Positions 10,800 through 20,486 of a stretch of DNA of 64,000 nucleotides are shown here, one piece after another (within the stretch, counting starts at the first letter, position 1; every line of letters begins with the position of its first letter). Origin of the DNA: Ancistrus triradiatus (lineage: Eukaryota; Chordata; Actinopteri; Siluriformes; Loricariidae); contig JAJAGP010000098.1 of NCBI GenBank assembly GCA_025084515.1, forward strand, positions 782,432 through 846,431. The letters are read 5' to 3'. The notes below the pieces were generated by a model. It did no database searches, was not told the origin of the DNA, and was given only the letters and a program-made list of their open reading frames with translations. The position numbers and the translations under genes are program-made.

Positions 10800-11470
10800 A
10801 CACCCACTTTGTGTTATCCGTGTACATTACACGGCGCAGAAGGTCTAACGTGCGAGATGACTCGATCATATGAATGTAAAACATCTTTAAATAAACCGAA
10901 TAAAAGTACCAAATTGGAAACTCTGTCATTAAACAGGCTTACTACCTTTACTCATTGTTTCTTTTGTGAGGTCTTGCTCAGGCTTGCACTGGTGCTACAA
11001 GGTTGAATTAGAATTTAATATCACGTTATAGTTATAGTAGTTCAAATTTTTCATTCGGATCAGGGTTGTGATGGGTCTGAAACCCAAAACACTGGGCACA
11101 AGGCAGGAATACAGTCTGGGCATTCGACCAGTCCATGTAGAAAAGTTCCAAAATGTTATGAGAACATTTAGGAAGGTGGCACATCGACGTGAAGGTCCAA
11201 TCCCATGGTTTCCCAGTAATGCATCCTGGTAGCGTCACTTCCTCAGGTAAACACCTACCTGTCTGCCAACATGATGTAACAGGGACTCGTTGGACCATGC
11301 AACCTTCTTTCATTGCTTTAAAATCCAGTTCCATTACAGCCGTGCCCATTGTAGCACATTTGTTGGTTGTTTATCATGCTGAGCACTCTGGACAACCAGC
11401 ATAACATATTTCTGTGGCTTGTACCACAGTAGCTCTTCTGTCTGTTTGGCCTAGATGAGATGAGGTTCCA
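10800..11470. other. No recognisable feature
   Basis: Short overlapping frames only, on both strands (11032-11404), with no likeness to known families. Confidence 0.4.
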
Positions 11471-11471
11471 A

Positions 11472-11517
11472 ATATAGGAAATTCTAAAGGGTTCACAAAC
11501 TTTCAAGCACCATAGAA
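11472..11517 (-). mobile_element. Solo terminal repeat of Tc1-C
   Basis: AAATTCTAAAGGGTTCACAA followed by ACTTTCAAGCACCA is identical to the terminus of the family C elements at 31.98, 46.1, 57.45 and 59.46 kb. No partner terminus lies within 2 kb, so this is an orphan end. Strand follows the 57 kb copy and is arbitrary. Confidence 0.8.
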
Positions 11518-11627
11518 CTTTTAGGTGTGAAAGCAATTTTCAGAAATTGCTTGTGTAGTGTTGTGTACATCATATATATTGTATATTTCAATTCCTAAAA
11601 CATGGCCGCATTTAAGAGACGTATTTG

Positions 11628-11800
11628 GGACTGTGGTGGTGCAGTGGTTAAGGTTGTGGATAAGGTTATGGTCCAGAATGTTCCATGTTCCCTGTTGTGT
11701 CCTTGAGCAAGGCCCTTTACCCACAACTGCATGGATTGTACCTTGGATTGTATCAGTTGTAAGTCGGTCTGGAGAAGAACGCCTGCTAAACGACTAAACA
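11628..11800 (+). mobile_element. tRNA-derived SINE
   Basis: GGGACTGTGGTGGTGCAGTG at the head (A-box region), an altered middle with GTTAAGGTTGTGGATAAGGT repeated in style, then TCCTTGAGCAAGGCCCTTTA, TATCAGTTGTAAGTCGGTCT and GCCTGCTAAACGACTAAA at the tail. The B-box segment is rewritten (GTCCAGAATGTTCC), so the copy is probably transcriptionally dead. Confidence 0.85.
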
Positions 11801-13080
11801 CAAATACTTACTCTTGCTAGAAGAACGTCTCTAATCTGGCAGTACAGATTTGCAAACACAAGAGACTTTTATTTTGTTATTTGATCATGCGGTGGCGTAT
11901 GGAATGTGTCTGGTCAGAGGATTGCTTGGGTCAGCACTGTCTATAAACCACTCTCTCTTTCTGACCTGGCTGACCTGAGGCGCGAAAACCCCACGAGCCG
12001 CTAGCGACCGATGCCGGATCCTGATTTAGCTGCTAGAGCTTCTCAGTAGAGCCGAGCCAGAAGGAACCAGTCTACATTCACTTTAGCCAACAACAGACAG
12101 ATGTATCTACACCCCGAGGCTGGAAAAAACCAACGGAAACTTGGAGTGCGCTGATAAATAACTTGAGGACGCCAAAGTTAACAAAGTCGACTAGGAGAGA
12201 AGAGCCAAACCCCCGTGTTGAGCAATTAGATCTGTTATCTAGAACTGTTATCAAAACAATAAACAATGCTAGCGTGCATGAGGACCATCGGGAACACGGT
12301 AGTACCGAACAGGCGGCGCGGAGCTAGTGGTTCCTCTGCTGCAGAATGTCAGACCGTGGAGACGTGGAACGGTTCGAAGCTTTAGATTGGACCATCTCGG
12401 GTCATCCTGCACTTCTGTGATAATATTTTTACACCGGTGCGCGTATGGCCCGCTGGGAAACCCACACAGGAAGACCATAATGGAGTGGCGGCATATGCTA
12501 GCAATAAAGCTAGCGGCTAGCGCAGCCGATCCGCCTTTGAACGGCGGCCCTGTTTGACTTGGAGAGGAGCTTCTAATTTATTTTCCTATCCTTTCACCCT
12601 CTTCACTCTGCCAGCCACTCCGTTTTCAAGATTCATTTTCATAGCTATTTGTTATTCCTCGAGGAGAAAAAAAAAGCGAGGGTTGAAGCAAACCCTGGGC
12701 TGGAGAAAAGCCGAGTGGGAGGGAGGGAGGAGCGTTTTTGTCTCACAGCCTCCCAAGTTTTATGTTCAGCAGAATTTGAGATGAGTGTTTAAATGCAGCT
12801 AGCCACCAGCTTCTTTGCTGTAAGAATGTGCACTAATGAATTTAGTATGCTGCTGTTGGCAGCCGAGAGCTATATATGCGGTGTGGGCTTTGAGCTTCTT
12901 TTCCGTTCGGGCCTGATAAAAGAGCCGAAATGGACCATTTTTATGAGGCTCCGTACTGAAGTTACATTTCATTTTAGTTGCTCACGACACGCACTAACAT
13001 AACACCTTTCAATATGCCTCTGTCTCAACTCAATTCGATTGTACTCATGTGGACGGAGCTTTAAAAGACGGATAACGTCA
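11801..13080. other. No recognised gene; CpG-rich pocket at 12285-12560
   Basis: The pocket holds many CpG dinucleotides (CAGGCGGCGCGGAGC, ACCGGTGCGCG, AACGGCGGCC), which is unusual for the surrounding AT-rich sequence. It could be a former promoter or a repeat fragment. A short frame starting MSDRGDVERFEAL at 12347 stops after 24 codons. Nothing else is recognised. Confidence 0.35.
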
Positions 13081-13084
13081 CAAA

Positions 13085-13245
13085 GCAACTTCAGACCCCA
13101 AAAGGGCAGCCAGAGGCAACAGTGGCGAAGGAAGGCTTCCTGAAATGCACAAGGAAGAAACTTTAGGAGGAACCAGACTCGAACGAGGAACTCATCCTCC
13201 TCGGGGTGAGACCAGATAACAGGATTAAGTTCTAAGTCTTTGTTA
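13085..13245 (-). repeat. Dispersed repeat R
   Basis: GCAACAGTGGCGAAGGAAGG, then CTTCCTGAAATGCACAAGGA, GAGGAACCAGACTCGAACG and ATCCTCCTCGGGGTGAGACC are the reverse complement of the R-family core and its upstream part. The copy is moderately diverged. Confidence 0.7.
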
Positions 13246-13249
13246 AGTC

Positions 13250-14190
13250 AGGTATTACAGAGATCGAGCAGTATTGCGTAACACGTCACGAAGAGGAGTC
13301 TTGAGAGAATGCCCATGGTCAGAACCAGCATTCAGACATGCTGCGGCATTCAAACGACGCTTGATCGGTATTAAGTTGCCCAACGATTGCCAAGAAATCC
13401 TTCCCACACTGTTACACCACACCCGGCTTGAACTGTTGACACACAGCAGGCTTGGTTAACGGAGTTATCATGTTTACAGCAAATCCGCAACAGAAGCCAT
13501 GATTCATCAATCCAGCTTCTGATTTTTTTTCCACGGTCTTCAGCTGTCCGGTTTGGTGAGTCTGTGCCCACTGTAGCCTGTTTGATGCACCGGCCGGTTT
13601 TGCACCAAACAGTTCTAGGGACAAATATGGGAGGAACTACCCGCCCAGGTCCAAAGGTCTTCCGATCACTACATTTGATCCGGGGCCTTTTTTGTGGTCA
13701 CCATTTGCAAAAGACCCTGGCTTGAGCTCAGCGCCTTAGGGGAAACCGATGCGGTCTTCTGCTGTTGTAGCCATCGAAGCCTGTTCTCATTTCTTCGTTG
13801 TTGGGATGCGTTAAATCAGGCTGACCAATCAGAGCTCGGTTGTCAGGCAGAACAACAAGGACGAGCTGACTCTAAAAACATGGATATTAAAGAATTGGTG
13901 GAATAGAACTAAAAGGCTGGAGTCACCAGTTTGAACACCACCACAGCCACCAGAAACTGGGAAGAAGTATGGCACCATCTGGACCAAACGGAGCAAATCC
14001 TAAACCTCTTGTTAGCCTTGATAACTTAACACCAGTGCAAACCTAGAGAAGCAAATGTTTTTGTTTTCACGTCTTATCCCTGCTCGTCCTGGTCAGGCTC
14101 CAGCTCCTACCCCGCATACCACAGAGCACTGGACATGACGGTAGTCCATTGTGGGCAAGGAAGAGCAGACGTGATCACCTAAAATATCTT
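13250..14190. other. No recognised gene; short repeat X piece near 13750
   Basis: GGTCTTCTGCTGTTGTAGCC at 13753 is a fragment of repeat X. The remainder shows only short overlapping frames. Confidence 0.4.
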
Positions 14191-14194
14191 GACT

Positions 14195-14320
14195 GGATCA
14201 CTGGTACAAGCTTGTTAGTCAGGAGGAGGATCCAAACTCCCACTGCAGCACCCTTGAGCAATGTCCTTATCCTTCGACTGTAGCTGGTCTTAACTGTACG
14301 ACACTTTAAAAACAGGTTAT
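14195..14320 (+). mobile_element. Probable SINE relic
   Basis: CAGGAGGAGGATCCAAACTC (B-box region), ACTGCAGCACCCTTGAGCAA, TGTCCTTATCC and TTCGACTGTAGCTGG follow SINE order but lack the tail. Weak support. Confidence 0.45.
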
Positions 14321-14536
14321 CGCATCAACGCGTTACACAAGAATGTCAGACGGAAATGTTGAAGGTGCGGCGACTCTCAGACTGGTGTGAAACTTTCCTT
14401 TCTGGACCTGACAGACGTGTGCGTGTGAGAGTTTGTGTGACGAACCCGTGTGTGCGTTTGTGAGAGTGCCCATGTTTACCGCCTGTCTGTGAACATTTTG
14501 CGCTGAGCCACAGCCCAGACAGACTGTTACTCATAG

Positions 14537-14537
<1 letters not shown>

Positions 14538-14574
<37 letters not shown>
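14538..14574. repeat. (TG)18 microsatellite
   Basis: Thirty-seven bases of alternating TG, preceded by 130 bp of TG-rich sequence. Confidence 0.98.
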
Positions 14575-14576
<2 letters not shown>

Positions 14577-14589
14577 ATATTTTGTAAGA

Positions 14590-14790
14590 ATTGTGATGAT
14601 TGATTTAGCCTGCGCAATGTCAGCAGTTAAGCCCGGCCATTAATTATCATCCGTAACATTACAATTATTGACAGATGCTATTTAATGACGATGTCGGGCC
14701 AAGTGGTTTTGCATTTGTGCATTTTCAAAACCGTCAAATCAGGTTCAATCGCTCTCTCGTGCGCCAATGGATTTAGAGCGCAGGCCATAA
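14590..14790. promoter_or_regulatory. Candidate conserved noncoding element
   Basis: GATTGATTTAGCCTGCGCAA, CATTAATTATCATCCG, ACAATTATTGACAGATG and TTTAATGACG bring TAAT cores and a TALE-type TGACAG site within 110 bp of non-repetitive sequence. Flanking words AGCCCGGCC and GTCGGGCC are near-palindromic. Function is inferred only. Confidence 0.25.
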
Positions 14791-14799
14791 GCAGTCAGA

Positions 14800-15585
14800 C
14801 ATTTTTGGTGTTTTGGCTCGGCTCTTTTCGCGTTGGATCTGAAGCGGAACAATGACTGAGGTTCATGTGCAGAATGTCAGCACGGAGTCAAACGCAATTA
14901 CTTTTCGATTGGCTGAGCCATTACGGCTTTTCACTCATAACCCCATATCATTGCTCTGCTTAAGACCCAAGCAGTAGCTTTAAGTAAATGTGCCGATTGA
15001 AAGTGCTGAGTTTTTACTCCTGTAAGACACGAGTGGAGATGAGTGCAGGAAGCTCTAGGTTGTGTTTTTTTGCACTTACATAAATAGTCAAACGCTTCCT
15101 TACAGTCCCTGTGAGCTTTATCACCATCATTCTCCAGCCTTTCAGTTCTATTCCACCAGATCTGTTCTTTAATATCCATGTTTATAGAGGCAGCCTGTTG
15201 CTCGTCCTATAAGCTCCTGATGAGCTGTTCTGCCCGGCAACCGAGCTCTGATTAGTCAGTCTGATTTTAATGCAGAAATTATAACAGGCTCCGATTTAAA
15301 AAGTTTACGCAGCATCGCAGTCCGTCAGTTTCGGACTCGGTGTGAAGGATGACCTTAATATCCGTGTGTTTCTTTTCAAAACATCACAGGCTCTGGTTTC
15401 CAGTTCAGACCAAACGTGATGGTGATGATCTCAGAACAAGTCAGTGACCCTAAATATATGTAGTCCAACATTTAGACTAGCCAGAATTATTGATTCTAGT
15501 GTTGAAGATGACTTTTGTACTGAAAATGTAAGCTTTAAATCAAACTGATTCATCTCTGTTATAAGTTAACTAACGGTCGCCTCAC
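14800..15585. other. No recognisable feature
   Basis: Unique-looking sequence without convincing frames or repeats. Confidence 0.4.
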
Positions 15586-15589
15586 CACT

Positions 15590-15735
15590 CCAGAGATCCC
15601 CAGTTCAATTCTGACCTCGGACTCGCCTGTGTGGAGTTTGCATGTTCTCCCCGTGTCCTTGTGGGTTTACTCCGGGTACTCCGGTTTCCTCCCACATTCC
15701 AAAGACATGCATTTGGTTAACTGACTTAAGCTCGA
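15590..15735 (+). repeat. Dispersed repeat V
   Basis: CCTGTGTGGAGTTTGCATGT then TCTCCCCGTGTCCTTGTGGG, TCCGGTTTCCTCCCACATTC and CAAAGACATGCATTTGGTTA: a very widespread vertebrate repeat core. Further copies lie at 17.64, 25.97 and 53.40 kb. The element class is uncertain. Confidence 0.85.
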
Positions 15736-16335
15736 CATGAACCAATCTTTATAACCTTGATTTCAATCGTTCTGTTTTTTCTAATTAGGTTTTTGATTGG
15801 TATTTTGATTCCTAATTCTGTTTGTTTTTGTATTTTCGATAAGCTTTTCTTTTTTTGTAAAGCATTTTGAACTGCTACGCATGTTTGTCTGAATATATAA
15901 TGTAAATCAAAAATAATAAATCATTATTATTACTATAAACCCCAGTTTAAACCTTTGTGGTGAGCTGAAGAGTACACCTGACATGATCTGGACTGAATCT
16001 GGGCTGTTTCTGAAACTGTACTGTGTTTTATTCTGAACAGTCTGAGAGGAAAATGGCTTACACTTTGTTAGGATGAAGCCAGGGACGTCTCGCCTCGTCT
16101 GAATCACTGGTTTCCTCCATAAAGCCGTCCCGTCTCAGACGTTGTCAGCCTCAATATGACTGGCAACGTCTGATTGGTGAAAGGACACAAACATGCAAGT
16201 CGTGATCTCATTTTGAAGCGAAGGCGGCGATCTGAAACAACACAAACAGTGCTAAACAAACACCAAGGTGTTCGCGGCTGACGAGTGGATCGCATGTGGT
16301 TGCACGGTTCACTTGGGCTTTCTCTTACTGAAGAA
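15736..16335. other. No recognised gene; retroelement-like tail near 15855
   Basis: GTAAAGCATTTTGAACTGC followed by AT-rich ATAATAAATCATTATTATTA resembles the 3' tail of LINE or SINE copies but has no recognisable body. Strand and family are unclear. Confidence 0.35.
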
Positions 16336-16339
16336 AAAC

Positions 16340-16460
16340 TGCAGTGGGGTATTTCCTCTCAAAGTTTCCTCCTTGAGCGTCTCAGGAAGTTTTTTCTCTT
16401 GTCACTGTCACCTCTTATGTCACTGTCATCTTAGGAAGCTGCTTTGTAACAATATTATTA
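16340..16460 (+). repeat. Dispersed repeat R, diverged
   Basis: CCTCTCAAAGTTTCCTCCTT, then AGGAAGTTTTTTCTCTTGTC, ACTGTCACC and GGAAGCTGCTTTGTAACAAT follow the R-family order with many changes. Confidence 0.6.
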
Positions 16461-17635
16461 AACCCTCCTTCTGTGAGATCTTTATCTTGGTTCTGGTTTC
16501 TTTTGTATCTTGAGCAAGTTGAGTATTTACCCTCAATGGGTTGCCTTTGCAGGGGATTAAACCCTCATTGTTACTCACATAAAGGCCAGTTTAGTAGATT
16601 GTGAGAATCAATTTGCAATAGGTATTCTTTAACTGCATAAATACGTAATCATTTTCCTTCCAGTAAGCCAAGGATCCCCTGACCAGCCTTCCATGAATGG
16701 AGAAAATCTAATAATATAGAGACTATAATAAATTCAGGCAAGACTATGAAGAGTATAAATTAGATAATTTAAAACAACATAACATAAGACAATAGTGTAT
16801 ATAATAAATTAACTAATAAATATGATAACATAGAGAATATGAGTGAGTATCTGTATTATTTTGTCCAGTAAGCACTCCAGAACTGGTACCAGAAGAACAT
16901 CTCGGTGTGAGGACTGGAACTGATACTAGAAGAAGAGCTTGGAGAGAAAACAGAATATGTAGTTAGTTGGTAAGAACTAGTCTATTAACAGATCGAATTT
17001 GAACCAGTAGTACAAAGTGTCCTACACATTATGGTATACTCTGTGGAGGGATTTTGACTGGATGATTGGCTGCTTTAGTCATACAAACTTGGCAACCCAA
17101 CCAAAGCAAAATAAATGCGATTACTTATTTATATAATACAGGACTGTATTTATGGACCGAAATCTGCTTGTATTAATTGCAGATCTGGCAACCCTGTTCC
17201 TAGCAGGGAATTTAGAGCACTTAAAGCTGTGCTGACAGAATAACAGCACTGATTCTATACCCAGCCGTGTTTTCTTTAGGTTATCCTCCGAGTTTAATGG
17301 CAGATCAGGTCCATCAGCGCCTCCACAGTTTACGTGTCCTGACACGAGTGTCTTTGTTTAAAAAAGACTTTTATCATTAGCAAATTTACTGAACCTGAAT
17401 TTCCTCTTTATTTGGGAGCCTTTTAATGGCTTTAACACCACTTTCACCATGGCGCAGCAGCTTTTAATCCCTGTGCACACAGTAGGCGGTACCACGTGAC
17501 GGGTGCGTGATCAGTTACAGCCTTAGTAAATTAGACAGTGATGTCGGAAGCAATGCCAGCCTGTGCCTTCTCACAAATGTAAATCTAGGCCTGTGTGCTC
17601 CACTTTAATTTTATGTGGAGGTGGAGCAGTGGTTG
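16461..17635. other. AT-rich sequence, nothing recognised
   Basis: The section 16690-16860 is strongly AT-rich (AATAATATAG, ATAATAAATTAACTAATAAA). No gene or repeat was recognised. Confidence 0.4.
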
Positions 17636-17639
17636 GCGG

Positions 17640-17860
17640 ACCATGGACTTCGCCTGTGTGGAGTTTGCATGTTCTCCCTGTGTTCATCCAAGTATTCTGT
17701 GGGTCGTCCGGTTTCCTCAAACATTTCAAAGATGTGTTAGGTCAGTTGGTGTCTCTAAAGTGTCCCAGTATGAGTGAAATGGACTGTATGAGGATGTGTA
17801 CTGGAGAGCCGCTTCCCAAATTGATTCTGGAACCCTGCCTCGAATTCACCCCACTTCCAG
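17640..17860 (+). repeat. Dispersed repeat V
   Basis: CGCCTGTGTGGAGTTTGCAT then GTTCTCCCTGTG, GGTCGTCCGGTTTCCTC, TTCAAAGATGTGTTAGGTCA and GTTGGTGTCTCTAAAGTGTC. It extends further 3' than the 15.6 kb copy. The 108-codon frame over it is repeat-derived. Confidence 0.8.
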
Positions 17861-17889
17861 CAACAGGCTCCAACACAAAAACGAGGTAA

Positions 17890-19455
17890 TTCCAATAACG
17901 ACCGAATGATTCATTAATTCAACCAAAGAGAGGAGCGAATCACTATGACTCATTTGAACATTGTTCCACTGTATAAGACAGAAATTAATCTTAGTCATGA
18001 CTGGATTCACTGATTCAAACACTGACCCAATGAACAACAGAGGAGGGGACTTGGTAATGATATAATGATTCACTGATTCAAACACCGACACAATGAACAA
18101 GGCAGGAAGGGAACTCAGTAATGACCAATTGATTCACTGATTCAAACACTGACCCAATGAACAAGAGAGGAGGGATACTCCTCTCATGATATAATGAGTC
18201 ACTGATTCAAACATTGACTCAGTGAACAAACAAGGAGGGAACTCAGTAATGACCAATTGATTCACTGATTCAAACACTGACCCGGTAAGCAATAGAGGAG
18301 GGAGACTTGGTAATGATGTAATGATTCACAGATTCAACACTGACCAAATGAACAAGAGAGAAGGGTAACTCGCCAATTATATAATGAGTCACTGATTCAA
18401 ACACCAACCCATGGAACAACAGAGGAGGGAAACTCGGTAATGATATAATAATTCACTGATTCAAACACTGACCCAGTGAACAAACGAGGAGAGAACTCAG
18501 TAATAACCAATTGATTCACTGATTCAAACACTGACCTACTAAGCAAGAGAGGAGGGAAATTCGGCAATTATATAATGATTCACTGATTCAAACACTGACC
18601 CATTGAACAAGAGAGGAGGGAAATTCGGCAATGATATAATGATTCACTGATTCAAACACTGACACAATGAACAAGGCAGGAAGGAAACTCAGTAATGATA
18701 TAATGATTCACTGATTCAAACACTGACCCGGTAAGCAAGAGAGGAGGGAGAGTCGGTAATGATATAATGATTCACTGATTCAACACTGACCAAATGAACA
18801 ACAGAGGAGGGGACTTGGTAATGATATAATGATTCACTGATTCAAACACCGACACAATGAACAAGGCAGGAAGGGAACTCAGTAATGACCAATTGATTCA
18901 CTGATTCAAACACTGACCCAATGAACAAGAGAGGAGGGATAGTTGGTAATGTTATAATGAGTCACTGATTCAAACATTGACTCAGTGAACAATCAAGGAG
19001 GGAACTCAGTAATGGCCAATTGATTCACTGATTAAAACACTGACCCGGTAAGCAAGAGAGGAGGGAAATTCGGCAATGCTATAATGATTCACTGATTCAA
19101 ACACTGACCTATTGAACAAGAGAGGAGGGAAACTCAATAATGGCCAATTCATTCACTGGTTCGAACAATGACCTTGTGAACCAGAGAGGAGAGAACTCAG
19201 TAATGACCAATTGATTCACTGATTCAAACACTGACTTGCTGTTTGAGAGAGGAGAGAATCCTGATAATATTGGAATGTTTATCTGATTTAAACACTTATT
19301 CTTAACAAAGTTTCATTTGTCTCTCATTCAGTGGCTCAAGTGATTCACTGATTCAAACACTGACCTGCTGAGTGAGTGAGAAGCAAATCTCCATCATGAC
19401 CAAATGATTCACTGATTCAAACACTGACCCACTGAACTAGAGTGGAGTGAACTGG
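17890..19455. repeat. 64-bp minisatellite, about 24 units, with higher-order structure
   Basis: The unit contains GATTCACTGATTCAAACACT, then GAACAAGAGAGGAGGG. Starts of GATTCACTG at 18577, 18641, 18705 and 18769 give an exact 64-bp period. Two spacer types alternate irregularly (AATGATATAAT and AATGACCAATT). A block from about 18030 to 18290 recurs at about 18796 to 19060, a shift of 764 bp, close to twelve units. Several units carry TGAGTCA or TGACTCA. Units near both ends are the most diverged. Confidence 0.95.
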
Positions 19456-19469
19456 GTGAAAGGTCGTCA

Positions 19470-19493
19470 TCTCTCTCTCTCTCTCTCTCTCTC
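19470..19493. repeat. (TC)12 microsatellite
   Basis: Pure TC run directly after the 64-bp array. Confidence 0.97.
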
Positions 19494-20110
19494 ATTAGTG
19501 CTCTCACCTGAGTGAATGAACCGAGAGTGCATTCGTTCACTGATACTGGTTGATTCACTTTAGTGACTTATTCCAAATGACTGAATCATTTGCAAATGAA
19601 CCATATCTGGGTTGAGTTTTACATAAGCTTCTGTTTGTGTTTATAAGCTTACCAATGCTTTTGGACATATTGTATTGATTTGTGTGTGTGTTGTGTATTT
19701 GCCGTTGCACCACACGATCTGTTTCTAGCTTACATGACATCTCGGAGTGTTTGTGCAAAGCTCCCTTTAAACCAGAGCCCGTTTGCTCTGAAGCAGCTGC
19801 CATTCTCTCAGGGTTTCACCCCGCTGTGTAATTTGGGATCAGAGCGGGCATTTTTCTGAACACCACAGGACAGTGCGTTAGGAGTCCAGAGGGGCAGCGC
19901 CTCATCTCCAGAGGTGGTCTCGCCTCACAAGCCTTCTGCAGTTGAAGTGTTTTATCGTCGTTTTAAAGGCACCCTGTCGTTGCGAGTTTCTCGTGGATTG
20001 AGATGTAGGTTGGCTGCATTACAAGCTTGGGCTTCTTCTTGGATTTCAAGTTGATTTTGAGTTCAAACACTTCAGAGCTGTCAGGGCTCCTTTGGCTTCT
20101 CAAATCTTTG
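19494..20110. other. No recognisable feature
   Basis: The first 100 bp still hold scattered GTTCACTGA-like words related to the satellite. The rest is unique sequence. Confidence 0.4.
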
Positions 20111-20114
20111 TGCC

Positions 20115-20200
20115 TGATTTTGTGTGCGTGAGTGTGTGTGTGTTTCTGTATTTGTGTGGGTGTGTGTTTCTGTGTTTGTGTGGGTGTGTGTGTTTGCTGT
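20115..20200. repeat. TG-rich imperfect repeat
   Basis: TGTGTTTCTGTGTTTGTGTG-type units repeat about three times. The cysteine/valine-rich plus-strand frame over it is an artefact. Confidence 0.9.
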
Positions 20201-20486
20201 GTTGATTGTTGGGTTGGTCTTGAGCGGCTGGATGGAATTACTGCCGCACAAGCTCAGACATGGCTGAATATGTCGGAGCGTAATTGCTCCAAACTGCAAA
20301 GTGGAGCAGAAATGCTGTTCCAGCGCCCGTGCATGAACTCCCTGAGACCCGGTGAGAGAAAAACCCGCCTGCTGGCATTAGCAGGATTAGCAAGAACTGC
20401 GGCTCAAATAACGTACCTCACATATTTAATAAGAAGGGTACCTACACTGGACCTGCACAACACATTCATAAGCATAAATTACAGAG

